In this document: positions 10,829 to 20,529 of the stretch, one piece after another | Layout of the letters: every line of letters begins with the position of its first letter | How positions within the stretch are numbered: the stretch's first letter is position 1 | NCBI RefSeq assembly: GCF_901709675.1 | Contig: NC_051095.1 | Location: 17,658,456-17,722,455 of the forward strand | DNA: 64,000 bases | Reading direction: 5' to 3' | Origin: Syngnathus acus | Taxonomy: Eukaryota; Chordata; Actinopteri; Syngnathiformes; Syngnathidae | Position numbers and translations under genes: made by a program | Notes under the pieces: generated by a model | The model's input: the letters and a program-made list of their open reading frames with translations, nothing else | Database searches by the model: none | What the model was told of the DNA's origin: nothing

Positions 10829-13183
10829 CCACGGGAGTTCTCCTCGATCGTCATGGCGGCTGTTTACATCCCACCACACGCACGTGCGAGTGAAGCCACG
10901 CAGATGCTGGCTGACCAGGTAACAGACATGGAGAAACTTCTACCAAACTCACTAATCATTGTTCTGGGTGATCTTAACAGGGCGAACCTCGCACACGAAC
11001 TCCCCAGATACAGACAGCACGTAACGTGTCCCACCAGAGGGGCACAGACTCTGGACCACTGCTACACTGTGATCAAGGATGCATACCACTCTGCGGCTCG
11101 TGCAGCTTTAGGACTCTCGGACCACTGTCTAGTTCATCTGATCCCGGCCTACAGGCAGAAACTAAAAACTTCTAAGCCTGTGGTGAGGACTGTGAGGAAG
11201 TGGACAGTGGAGTCAAGGCAGGACCTCCAAGCCTGCTTTGACTGCACCGATTGGGGAGCTTTCGAAGCTGCAACTTCAGACTTGCATGAACTCACTGACA
11301 CTGTCACATCATACATCAGTTTTTGTGAGGATCTGTGTGTGCAGACTAAGACCTTCTGCACGTACAACAACGACAAACCTTGGTTTACACCGAACCTCAG
11401 GAGGCTGCGCAAAGTCAAGGAGGAGGCCTACAGGAGCGGCGACCGCGACCTGTTCAGGCAGACCAGAAACACACTGAACCGAGAGGTCAGGAAAGCCAAG
11501 AGGTGTTACGGGGAGAACCTGAAGAGACACCTCTCTGCCAATCCGGATCCCTCAACAGTGTGGCAAGGTCTGCAGAGCATCACGGGCTACAAGAAACGAA
11601 CCCCCCGTCCTGTGGAGAGCCCAAGGCTTGCTAACCAGCTGAATAAGTTCTACTGCAGGTTTGATCGGTCCTCCCACACAACGGGACTTCCTGCAGCACA
11701 ATCTACATACTCACCTCTCCCCACAACTGCTCTGTCCACACCTCTATCATCGTTGTCACCCACTCTCTCTCTTGCAGAGGCCGCGCCCGCACTCCAGGTC
11801 CGCGAGGAGGAAGTGCGCCAGATGTTCCGGAGACAAAAGACCAGGAAGGCACCGGGCCCAGACGGCGTGTCACCTTCCTGCTTGAAAGTCTGCGCTGAAC
11901 AGCTGGCGCCCACCTTTGCACGGATCTTCAACCGTTCTCTGGAGCTGTGTGAGGTGCCCTCGTGCTTCAAGAGCTCCACCATCGTTCCAGTGGCCAAGAA
12001 GCCCGCCATCACAGGTTTGAATGACTATAGACCCGTCGCACTGACATCTGTGGTCATGAAATCTTTCGAGAGGTTAGTGCTGAACCACCTGAAGGAGGTC
12101 ACGGGCCCCCTGCTTGACCCCCTCCAGTTTGCCTACCGGGCAAACAGGTCAGTGGATGATGCGGTCAACATGGGACTGCACTACATCCTGCACCACCTGG
12201 ACACCCCAGGAACGTACGCCAGGATCCTGTTCGTGGACTTCAGCTCGGCGTTCAACACCATCGCTCCTGACATCCTCCAACAGAAGCTCATCCAGCTTGC
12301 GGTGCCTGCCCCCACCTGTCAGTGGATCACCAGCTTCCTGACAAACAGGAGTCAGCGTGTGAGGCTGGGGGGCATCACATCTGACACCCGGACCACCAAT
12401 ACTGGAGCCCCTCAGGGGTGCGTCCTCTCCCCACTGCTCTTCTCTCTCTACACCAATGATTTCTCCTCAGATGACTCTCCTGTGAAGCTCCTGAAGTATG
12501 CAGACGACACCACTCTCATCGGACTGATCCAGGACGGTGATGAGACTGCGTACAGACAGGAGGTGGAGCGGCTGGTCCACTGGTGCAACCAAAACCATCT
12601 GGAGCTGAACCCGCTCAAGACCGTGGAGATGACAGTGGATTTCAGGCGAGACCCTTCACCACTTTTGCCCCTCACTATCCGCAGTAATACTATTCTCTCC
12701 ACAGACACCTTCAAGTTCCTGGGAACCACAATCTCTCGGGACCTGAAATGGACCGGCCACATAGACTCTGTCCGGAAGAAGGCCCAGCAGAGGCTGTACT
12801 TCCTGAGACAGCTCAAGAAGTTCAACCTGCCGCGAGAGCTTCTGAAGACCTTCTACACTGCCATCATCCAGTCTGTCCTCTGCACCTCCATCACTGTCTG
12901 GTTTGGATCAGCCTCCAAACAAGACAAGCACAGACTGCAACGGACAATCAGGACTGCAGAAAAGATCATTGGAATCAACCTCCCATCTATCCAAGACTTG
13001 TACCTGTCCAGGACCAGGAAACGTGCAAGGAACATCTCTACAGACCCTTCTCACCCAGGTTGCAGTCTGTTTGAACTACTCCCCTCCGGACGGCGTTATA
13101 GAGCTCGGTACGCCAAAACCAGCAGACACCGAGACAGCTTCTTCCCCCAGGCTGTTGCTCTGATGAACTCACACCACTCATAG
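10829..13183 (+). pseudogene. LINE endonuclease/reverse transcriptase ORF, 5' truncated
   Basis: This uninterrupted frame encodes the end of the AP endonuclease and a full reverse transcriptase. Read from the flanking ATG at 10766 it is 805 residues. In that numbering GDLN is at 68-71, SDH at 118-120, the [10 protein letters not shown] aspartate at 491, [10 protein letters not shown] at 547-556 and YADD at 578-581. The stop is at 13181-13183. No frameshifts or stops have built up, which argues for recent insertion. The start region is missing, and the first 21 residues of the open frame are genomic flank, so any product from this copy would lack most of the endonuclease. It retains the Cys-Thr pair that copy 1 lacks at residues 198-199. 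Confidence 0.9.
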
Positions 13184-13386
13184 AGTCTCAGAGGCATTAC
13201 TGTGCAATAACATCCTGCTCTTCACACCTTTTGAATTTGTCTACACTGTTTTTGCCATTATTCACATGTCCTGAGTGTTGTTAGTCACCTATATGTTGAA
13301 CAGAGGGTGTGTTTTACCGAAGTCAAATTCCTTGTTTGGCACGCTCAAACATGGCGAATAAAAACTCTTGAATCTTGAATCTTGAA
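10829..13386 (+). mobile_element. 5'-truncated LINE copy 2 (L2/CR1/Rex1 group)
   Basis: This is a second copy of the LINE at 5015-7670, on the same strand and differing at few positions. Its 5' truncation point is about 110 bp further in, at the residues Pro-Arg-Glu-Phe. Its 3' tail has one more TCTTGAA unit than copy 1. If the protocadherin gene extends rightward, this copy sits antisense within its last intron. Confidence 0.9.
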
Positions 13387-13744
13387 GTGGAGTCAGATCG
13401 GTGCTTCCCATATTGAAATAGAGTCTGGGACAAAGAGTGTATAAATCCTTTGGGTCGTATAAAGGTGTCACCTTTCAAAGGGTCGGGAACTTCATTAGGC
13501 AAAAATGGGCCCCGTGTTGTCATTTTCCGAGCTACAACAAGGAAGCTGGAGCCAAGTCTCCGATTCAATGTGTTTTCTTGTGTTTTAATGAGGTTACGCT
13601 ATTAACATAAAAGTCTCACTTGACAGGCAAGCGGAGACACAAATATACAAAAAGCTCACAGTTCTGTTACTGTCCTCGACTTTTTTACATCCAAAGGTGG
13701 GGCCTCACATAAACTCCAATTCAAAGCTACTTTAGAAGAAGTAA
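13387..13744. other. No feature recognised
   Basis: This spacer between LINE copy 2 and a minus-strand SINE shows no coding or transposon signature. Confidence 0.5.
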
Positions 13745-13939
13745 GAAGAATGCCTTTATCGCACAACCTTCAAATTGAGATATTTCATCAGTGGGAGGCT
13801 CCTGCCATGCCCTACTGGGAGCAAATTAGGGTTCAGTGTCTTGCTGAAGGACACTTCAACATGGTCACCAGGATTGAGGATTGAACCCACAACCTGCAAG
13901 TTGGGAAACAAACACACTATCACTGAGCCACATTGCCCC
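13745..13939 (-). mobile_element. tRNA-derived SINE, minus strand
   Basis: Read on the minus strand from 13939 it begins GGGGCAATGTGGCTCAGTGA, which contains an RNA polymerase III A-box-like sequence. A B box (GGTTCAATCC, plus-strand 13878-13887) follows, and then a body with GTGTCCTTCAGCAAGACACT, familiar from teleost SINEs. The head is tRNA-like but the downstream body and the interspersed sequence type argue against a functional tRNA gene. The left (3') boundary is approximate. Confidence 0.7.
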
Positions 13940-15440
13940 TTTTATGGGTTTATGAAACTCGAACCAGCTACAGCTTTCATATTTGGAATGCAGCTCCACA
14001 AGACCTGGCCCTGCACTATTTCCTATTCCATCGGGACAGTTTGGATGGGCAGGTGGGAGCATGGCATGAGCTATGTCATTGGCATCTCAGGCTGCTTTTG
14101 TCAGTCAGAGGAATGATGCAGCCCGCTTAAGATGCTTGCGTCTTTTGTATTCAGGGGAAACAGCCATACCCTGCAGGGCTTTCGACACATCTCCAAATGC
14201 CCCATATCTTGGCGCTGTAAATTTCCTCTCCACATTTCTTTCAAGGGAAATGTGAATAGCCGACACGTGGGGTTCATAAGAGACAATAGTGTGTAATCGA
14301 AAGCAAAGCATAGATCAGACCTACTCTTCTCATTTAAGTTCTTTTAAACAAATTGGTTCTCAAACTCTGCCACCCATTTAGTAAACTCACAGAAGTCAAT
14401 TAAACATCTAATGCAAGTTCGGCCTCACAAAGATAAGTGACGATTCAATTCACAAACTGATTCCAAACAGCCTGCGGGCCAAATTAGTGACTCAGTCATA
14501 ATTAGCTCCGCTTTTTTTCAACACACCGGTTGCACACTTTAGCTGGTATCCAACAGACAATATTTGTCTGACATCACTGCATCCTTTAGTCAGGAAAACA
14601 ACACTGCCACAGCCACCTTCTGCTAAACTTCCTAAACTTTGTGTGATCAAACCAAACACAGAATCTGGTTTGAATATGCTCTGAAATACAACATTTATGG
14701 ACTAAAACTACTAGCTATGAAACTATACATCACAATGTTACTGGACACGCATTAGTGCACAAATGCTTCTCTATAATGACCAATAAAAAGTGCTAGTATA
14801 GAAGTTCCCAGTATATCATTTAAACATATACTGTAAGGTGGTTGAACAAGACAAATTGCATTTCCATGATAGTTTGCATTTCGATCCGCTAACCTTGGAT
14901 AAGAAAGAAAATGTTTTGAAGCTTATTTCCTCATTTCAGGGTTTTAAATATTTATAAGGCCTTCGTTTGCCATGTGTAATTCAGTCTCCACTAAAGGCTG
15001 AATAAAACACCTCTCCTCTTGGGTTTATTTTGGCTTCAGGGTAATGTTTGATTTCATGTAACATATTGGTGGTAAACAGTGCACAGCAGAGCGTCATGAT
15101 ATAAGTGCCATCTTAAAACAGACATGCTGTATGTTTATCCATTTCAAGTTTTCTCATACTTGTCTGGTTATAAACATCCTCACATTTCTAATAGAGTACA
15201 ACACTTACAATACAATTTAGAGGAACCGTGACGATTTTTACTGACAGACCTGCTTACATCCTGATGAGCTTCATATTAATGTCTGCACACATATGATTTA
15301 GCTCATTATCGGTGTTCACAAACTCATTATTGCTAATTAAAAGGATAATTGCCAGTCATCTGGGACATTAGACTCTTGAAACCAGCCATCAGAAAGGTGG
15401 ACCTGGCCACATCCTTTCCAGTACTAACTGAAGCAGTCCT
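13940..15440. other. No feature recognised (1.5 kb)
   Basis: AT-rich sequence with no exon, RNA gene or classifiable repeat. Open frames here are short and overlap on both strands, as expected by chance. Confidence 0.5.
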
Positions 15441-15854
15441 CTATACACAATGCATAAAACTGTCGAGTTGTGATGTTAGAAATTTCCACACTCCATCCAA
15501 GCATGCAGGATTATGCTCATATTTTGAATGGTAATGTTTGGTTTTGATCGTCTCGGGTGTACCGTATAGGGTACTAAATTTGTCAAGTTCAATCCCAGGA
15601 TAACTGTAGAGCATCCACTGACGTCTGGCAGCTGTCAATCGTGCACTTATCTGATGTAAGTGACCGGCTCTCCGTTTAAAGGGTAAAATTCTGTACTTTA
15701 GCCCCTCTGCAGTAACGCAGTCTGTAGGGGAGACGAGAATTGATTTAAGCCGGTACGGAAAGAAGATTCGTTCCGAGTCTAACCGCTGTTCAGGTAACCA
15801 ATCTATTGCTAGATTAATTCCGTCATTTCCGGACGCCAGTCCCGCTGAACTCAA
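15441..15854 (-). CDS. Open frame in LTR-like segment, function unknown
   Basis: This is a minus-strand open frame of 137 codons without an ATG at its left end; the nominal start is TTG. The translated sequence is mixed polar and hydrophobic and I do not recognise it. Its position downstream of the promoter-like elements and the tRNA-like site would fit the beginning of a retroviral gag-type gene, or the frame may simply be open by chance. There is no membrane segment or cysteine-rich motif to guide a call. Confidence 0.2.
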   Translation of the reverse strand: MSSAGLASGNDGINLAIDWLPEQRLDSERIFFPYRLKSILVSPTDCVTAEGLKYRILPFKRRAGHLHQISARLTAARRQWMLYSYPGIELDKFSTLYGTPETIKTKHYHSKYEHNPACLDGVWKFLTSQLDSFMHCV

Positions 15855-16046
15855 AGAAACCCGAGGGTTGAGTAACTACTTTGTCGAGACCCAGGATCTC
15901 CTCGATCGCGGCCGTTTCAGCGGCTCTCCTTTCCTATTAAGATTGTTGCTTTTGTTATCCGCTCGGAATAGTTTAGCAGTCTTTGTTAAGACCACGGGAA
16001 CTCGTTTTCACTAGTGTACACTCACACTAGCTGAGCTTAAATTAAC

Positions 16047-16068
16047 GGTTTCGAACCAGATTCTGACA
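16047..16068 (-). promoter_or_regulatory. Possible tRNA primer-binding site
   Basis: The minus strand reads TGTCAGAATCTGGTTCGAAA. It resembles the complement of the 3' end of vertebrate tRNA-Leu, which carries TGTCAGAA next to its CCA complement and then TTCGAA from the T loop. The expected TGG directly before TGTCAG is not intact. If real, it marks the downstream edge of the LTR. Confidence 0.3.
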
Positions 16069-16280
16069 CTCCCTGATGTCAAGGATTAAAGCTGTCTTCA
16101 TTTAAAAAAGAACTGAACGGTTTAAAGTATGACTATGATAGAGAAACAAAAGAGATTTAAAGCATAAAAGACCAAAATAATCATTAATCAAAATTAAATG
16201 ATTATAGAGTAGAAATTTAATGAATAAGCGAGAAAGAGAATTACAAGTTTCAATTGTTCGAACAACTAACAATAATTTCC

Positions 16281-16287
16281 ACTCACC
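16281..16287 (-). promoter_or_regulatory. Candidate splice donor
   Basis: The minus strand reads ATGGTGAGT, a strong match to the vertebrate 5' splice-site consensus. It lies about 450 bp downstream of the minus-strand TATA box and upstream of the protocadherin acceptor at 9445. Confidence 0.4.
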
Positions 16288-16732
16288 ATTCTCAATAGAG
16301 CAAAAATTATTCAGTCTCGAAGTTCTCTCGATTGAAAACTCAAAAATATAGTAAAACAGGGTAAGAGGCTAGAGGTCTAAAATGCTGTTTGGTGGAAAAG
16401 TCGAGTGATCAGTTCTCCTTGTTCCAAAATCCGAATTCTGTTTAAAAGAACAGGCTGGCCTAAAGAATGGAGATGACGACGCCCTAAAAATGGCTCCTCT
16501 CTCCTGCACTGAGGTCTGCATCTCCTAGCCTGTCTTTGAGCATAATTTTTGACTAAGTCCAATTTGAAGATAGTATAAATTCATTTTAACGGACCTAGGG
16601 TTAATCTCAGAAAGAATTAAATCTAGCTTTGTCTAATCGGCGTTCTCGACCCACGGCAGTAGCCGCAGGGGCATAGCCCTGACGGGCAGAGCCCTCCGGG
16701 CGAGAGAGTGCGATGCTCTTTGTCCGAACGAA

Positions 16733-16743
16733 CCTTTTATACC
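16733..16743 (-). promoter_or_regulatory. TATA box, minus strand
   Basis: The minus strand reads GGTATAAAAGG, a full consensus TATA box. Transcription would start near 16705-16715 and run leftward into a GC-rich leader containing GGGCTCTGCCC and GGGCTATGCCC, each able to form a small hairpin. Confidence 0.55.
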
Positions 16744-16795
16744 AGTCCAGTTCGTGGGTACTATGCCTGCTTGGTCATGTGCCAGTTTTTTTCCA

Positions 16796-16803
16796 TGACG
16801 TCA
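16796..16803. promoter_or_regulatory. CRE (TGACGTCA)
   Basis: A perfect palindromic cAMP-response element lies about 53 bp upstream of the minus-strand TATA box, a normal spacing for a CREB/ATF-driven RNA polymerase II promoter. Confidence 0.5.
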
Positions 16804-17040
16804 TACACTGGCCTCAGATGACCCAAATGCTTCCAGAATAGACTGCACCTGCATCTCAGCCGGTCTCAACCGGATTCAACCAGATGAGGTGACCATGTTC
16901 TCACGGAAGTAACAATTTTCTCAGGGATGTTTCATCCTGTTTCCCACTCCCAAATCTTGTCAACTGTCCATCAACGTGACATTTGCAAACGTTTTTCCTC
17001 TGACTTGTGTTCCGTCAAACAGCATTCTGTTTAGGCTTGG

Positions 17041-17431
17041 TGGATGCACGTGACCGAGGTCACGGTCATAGGTGGAACCTCAGTCTTCCACCACTTAGTA
17101 TCACCATTAACCCTTTCCCGCCTCCTTGTCTTCGCTCACATTCATACATTAATATGTAAATGGAACATCAATATAACATACATGTTTGATACTGATCAAA
17201 CATTGTGACAATAATAACACATACTTTCACAATAGTCAATTTACCACATAATCATAACTATGATCGTGGATTCTCTTAGTTAGCAGGTTAAAACACTCAA
17301 GCATCTTCAAAACGTATTTTGACAAGCTGGTGACCTTTAGGTTAAGCTCAAGCGTGGGATTGCAATCTTCCGCCCACGGTATCACTGTCAGCCCCTTGTC
17401 CTTACTCAACTCTTAATACATTCATGTGTAT
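17041..17431. repeat. Diverged tandem duplication, unit 1 and start of unit 2
   Basis: Unit 1 (about 17041-17327) and unit 2 (from about 17328) align over CTTCCNCC...TATCAC...CCTTGTC, then over ATTCAT...TATG. Unit 2 stops at 17431, where the LINE starts, and resumes at 18824. The later part, TTAGTTAGCAGGTTAAAA at 17276-17293, matches CTAGTTAGCAAATTAAAA at 18959-18976. Each unit is about 290 bp, excluding the insertion. Divergence looks like tens of percent, so the duplication is old. Confidence 0.65.
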
Positions 17432-18565
17432 ATGAAGTGCTTTGAGCGGCTTGTCTTGGAGCACATCCGGTCAGTTCTCCCCCCCACCATTGACCCCTTC
17501 CAGTTTGCGTACCGAGCCAAACGGTCCTCTGAGGATGCCATCTGCTCTGCCCTCCACTCGGCCCTCACCCACCTGGAGGGGAAGGACTCGTATGTGAGGT
17601 TGCTGTTTGTGGACTTCAGTTCTGCCTTCAACACCATTGTGCCGCAGCGTCTCATCGGCAAACTTGACAAGCTGGGCCTCAGTACCGGCCTCTGCAACTG
17701 GCTACTGGACTTCCTCTGTCAGAGGCCACAGGTGGTACGTGTTGGCGACAAGATCTCCGCCAGCATCACGCTGAGCACAGGGGCCCCCCAAGGCTGCGTG
17801 CTCAGTCCGCTGCTCTTCACCCTCCTGACGCATGACTGCGCTGCCACCTGCAGCGGCAACCGCATAGTGAAGTTTGCTGACGACACGACTCTGGTGGGTC
17901 TCATCACCAAGGGAGACGAGACTCAATACAGGCTGGAGGTTGACCTTCTGACCGCGTGGTGCAGGGACAACAACCTCCTGCTGAACGTCGACAAGACCAA
18001 GGAGATTGTCGTTGACTTCCGGAAGGGTCACGCCCAACACCTGCCGCTGACCATCGACGGTGCTGTGGTGGAGAGAGTGAGCAGCGCCAGGTTCCTGGGG
18101 GTGCACATCAGTGAGGATCTCTCCTGGTCCACCAACACCGCGTCGCTGGCGAAGAAGGCCCGGCGCCGCCTGTACTTCCTTCGGAAACTCAGGCGAGCGG
18201 GGACTCCTCCGGCCGTCATGACTACGTTTTACCGCGGCACCATTGAGAGCGTCCTCTCCAGCTGTATTGCTGTCTGGGGTGGCAGCTGCACTGACCAAGA
18301 CTTGAAGGCCCTGCAGCGCATTGTGAAAACGGCTAGTAAGACTATTGGTGCTTCTCTCCCCTCCTTGAAGGACATTTACACCTCCCATCTCACCCGCAAG
18401 GCGACCAAGATTGTGAGTGATGTGAGTCACCCCGCTCACCCTTTGTTTGAACTTCTGCCCTCTGGGAGGCGGTACAGGAGCCTGCGCTCCCGCACCACCA
18501 GACTTTCCAACAGCTTCGTACTCCAGGCTGTTAGGATCCTGAACTCGCTCCCCCTTTCAGCGTAG
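17432..18565 (+). pseudogene. LINE reverse transcriptase, 5' truncated
   Basis: An open frame of about 377 codons covers the core and C-terminal part of an L2/CR1-type reverse transcriptase. Counting from 17426, [10 protein letters not shown] is at 61-70, [10 protein letters not shown] at 119-128 and FADD at 150-153; Phe replaces the more common Tyr, a known variant of the catalytic box. The C-terminal region has the [10 protein letters not shown] motif and the stop is at 18563-18565. The endonuclease and the start of the reverse transcriptase are missing. The frame is otherwise undamaged. Protein similarity to the LINEs at 5015 and 10829 is clear but much lower than between those two, so this is another family of the same superfamily. 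Confidence 0.88.
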
Positions 18566-18823
18566 CGTCCTGTTCTTGCTGTATGCTCACTGGCTCGGTT
18601 TTGCCCCTCATATTCAATGGGTTATTGGTCTGTTTTTATTCATCGCTCATTTTATTTTATTTATTATTTATTATTTATGGTTTGTGCCTTCTTGTTTTTG
18701 TTTTGTGTCGCCTACTTGTATGTCTCGTCACCGTGGGATGGAGGAAACGGAATTTCGGTTTCTTTGTGTGTCTTGACGTATGAAGGGATTGACAATAAAG
18801 CTGACTTTGACTTTGACTTTGAA
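17432..18823 (+). mobile_element. 5'-truncated LINE of a second family
   Basis: This retrotransposon is inserted in unit 2 of the tandem duplication. It starts within the reverse transcriptase at ATGAAGTGCTTTGAG and ends with a 3' UTR containing GACAATAAAGCTGACTTTGA and a GACTTT tandem tail. A solo 3' end of the same family is at 51355-51544. The flanking host sequence resumes at 18824 with the continuation of the duplicated unit. Confidence 0.88.
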
Positions 18824-19010
18824 ACATCAGTGCTATGATGATGCTCAAGTTGCTACTAACTATACAATATTGCAAAATAAAATAAAGTATATTGCAGCTT
18901 ACTCTAACTGTGATTAACATGTCTCATTCTCATTACCTAACGATGAGCATGGGCTTCCCTAGTTAGCAAATTAAAATATTCAAGCAGTTTCAGAGTATAT
19001 TATAGCAAAA
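18824..19010. repeat. Rest of tandem unit 2, after LINE insertion
   Basis: This sequence continues unit 2 from 17431 and matches unit 1 at about 17160-17320, most clearly in TAGTTAGCANNTTAAAA followed by TTCAAGCA. Confidence 0.6.
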
Positions 19011-19600
19011 CAAAATAATATAACATAATCCAAAATTGTGTGTTGCCGTGCTTCAGAACAAGTCTTCATCTAATCGATGACTTTTTAAACTATTAATTTA
19101 CTATGTTAGGTCAATCTGACTTTGGCACCATCTTCTGGTGAAATTTGGAACGGGAATGGAAGTTTACTGGTTCAACCAACAAATTCCCCTTTACCAATTT
19201 AACAATAGTTAATTTTGAAAAACTAACTTTTAAGTAACCCCTACTCAGGCCCCCTTCTTCAGGTCTTCCACGTCAAGCTTTGAAATTTGGAATTTCATTT
19301 TAGCCAATTCGTCTGGGCCAAATCCAATACACTCTCACGCACCATCTTTTACCAACCTATCCACCATGTTACTCGACACAGCACATAAAACTAGCTGTTT
19401 TGTTTAACTTGACCAGTGAAGTTTTGATTCAGAAGCTGTCACTGAGCAGCGCGTTTTATTTTTGCTGCCAAAATTTTTAAGCATCAAGAAATGTGTTTCT
19501 TGACATATACTGTTCGACATAGAACAAAAACACAGCTAAGCCAAATGAATAGGAGCACTTCTCAATGATGTTTATTTCTGGACTGGCCCTTGAAAACGAT
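19011..19600. other. No feature recognised
   Basis: This AT-rich spacer lies between the LTR-like segment and palindromic element A. It could include the outer edge of the LTR-like segment, which I could not define. Confidence 0.4.
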
Positions 19601-19860
19601 TACCGTAATTTTCGGACTATAAGTCGCGTTTTTTTTCATAGTTTGGGTGGGGGGGCGACTTATACTCAGGAGCGACTTATATATGTTTTTTTTCCAAACA
19701 TTTTCAAAAAAAAAAAAAAAGTGAAACCGCGATAAACGAACCGCAATGTAGCAAGGGATTACTGTAATTTGAATTTCAAGTGACGACAGCAGCGCGACGT
19801 CGCGTCAGCAGCAGCTCCGTCGAGTCAATCTTTGTCCTTTATGTAAACAACCGCCGCGCT

Positions 19861-20289
19861 GCCTCGTCGTTATTCCACAGATCTACTATATAACTATATT
19901 GTAGCGTTAACAAAGTTCAAGGAAAGACGTGGGTTTGGTAAACGGCTCTTTATTTAACAAAACAAACTTACAGGCGTGTGGCGGCGTGGACTTCCAGCCA
20001 CGGAAATGGAAGAGAGCTCCATAGAATAGTACCGGGCGTGCGTAAAAGCCATGACCGAGCCCCATCCACCGTCCCCGGACAGCCACCCGGCCGAGCGCCG
20101 GCCCTCGACTTCCATCCACGGAGGTGAAAGACAGCTCGGTAGAGTAGGACCGGGCGTGCGTAAAAGCATTGTCCGAGCCCCATCCACCGTCCCTGGACAG
20201 CCACCCGGCCGAGCGCCGGCCCCCGACTTCAATCCACGGAAATGAAAGAGAGCTCCGTCGAGTCAATCTTTGTCCTTTATGCAAACAAC
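19861..20289. repeat. Left arm of palindrome A (429 bp)
   Basis: Each base pairs with its mirror position in 20530-20958 (positions sum to 40819), with no net insertion or deletion and only a few mismatches. It contains the complement of the 118-bp repeats described for the right arm. Confidence 0.88.
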
Positions 20290-20529
20290 GGCGCGTCGCG
20301 CTGCTGACGCGCTGCTGACGCGCTGCTGACGCGCTGCTGACGCGCTGCTGACGCGCTGCTGACGCGCTGCTGACGCGGTGCTGACGCGCGACCGCGACGT
20401 CGCGCTGCTGACGCGCGACCGCGACGTCGCGCTGCTGACGCGCGACCGCGACGTCGCGTCAGCAGCGCGACCGCGACGCCGTGTCAGCAGCGCGACGTCA
20501 GCAGCGCGACGTCAGCAGGGCGACGCGGC
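20290..20529. repeat. GC-rich apex: 11-bp tandem repeat and derivatives
   Basis: About eight units of the 11-bp motif GCTGCTGACGC (20299-20385) are followed by a roughly 25-bp higher unit combining CGCGACCGCGACGTCGCG with the same motif. It then switches to the complementary orientation (GTCAGCAGCGCGAC), so the tandem zone itself folds back on itself. It is dense in CpG. Confidence 0.85.

Larger units (their letters stand above)
15441..19010 (-). mobile_element. LTR-like / endogenous-retrovirus-like segment, unclassified
   Basis: Base composition changes here, and the minus strand reads like the left end of an LTR element. In minus-strand order there is a tandemly duplicated upstream region (about 19005 to 17041), a CRE (16796-16803), a TATA box (16733-16743), a GC-rich leader with GGGC...GCCC hairpins (16640-16715), a consensus splice donor (16281-16287), a site resembling the 3' end of tRNA-Leu (16047-16068) and an open frame (15854-15441). 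No second LTR and no recognisable gag, pol or env product was found, so the class is unproven. The outer boundaries are approximate. An unrelated LINE at 17432-18823 interrupts it. Confidence 0.45.

Noticed and set aside
20290-20529. Regularly spaced repeats resembling a CRISPR array
   Set aside because: Units are directly adjacent with no unique spacers, and the genome is that of a vertebrate.
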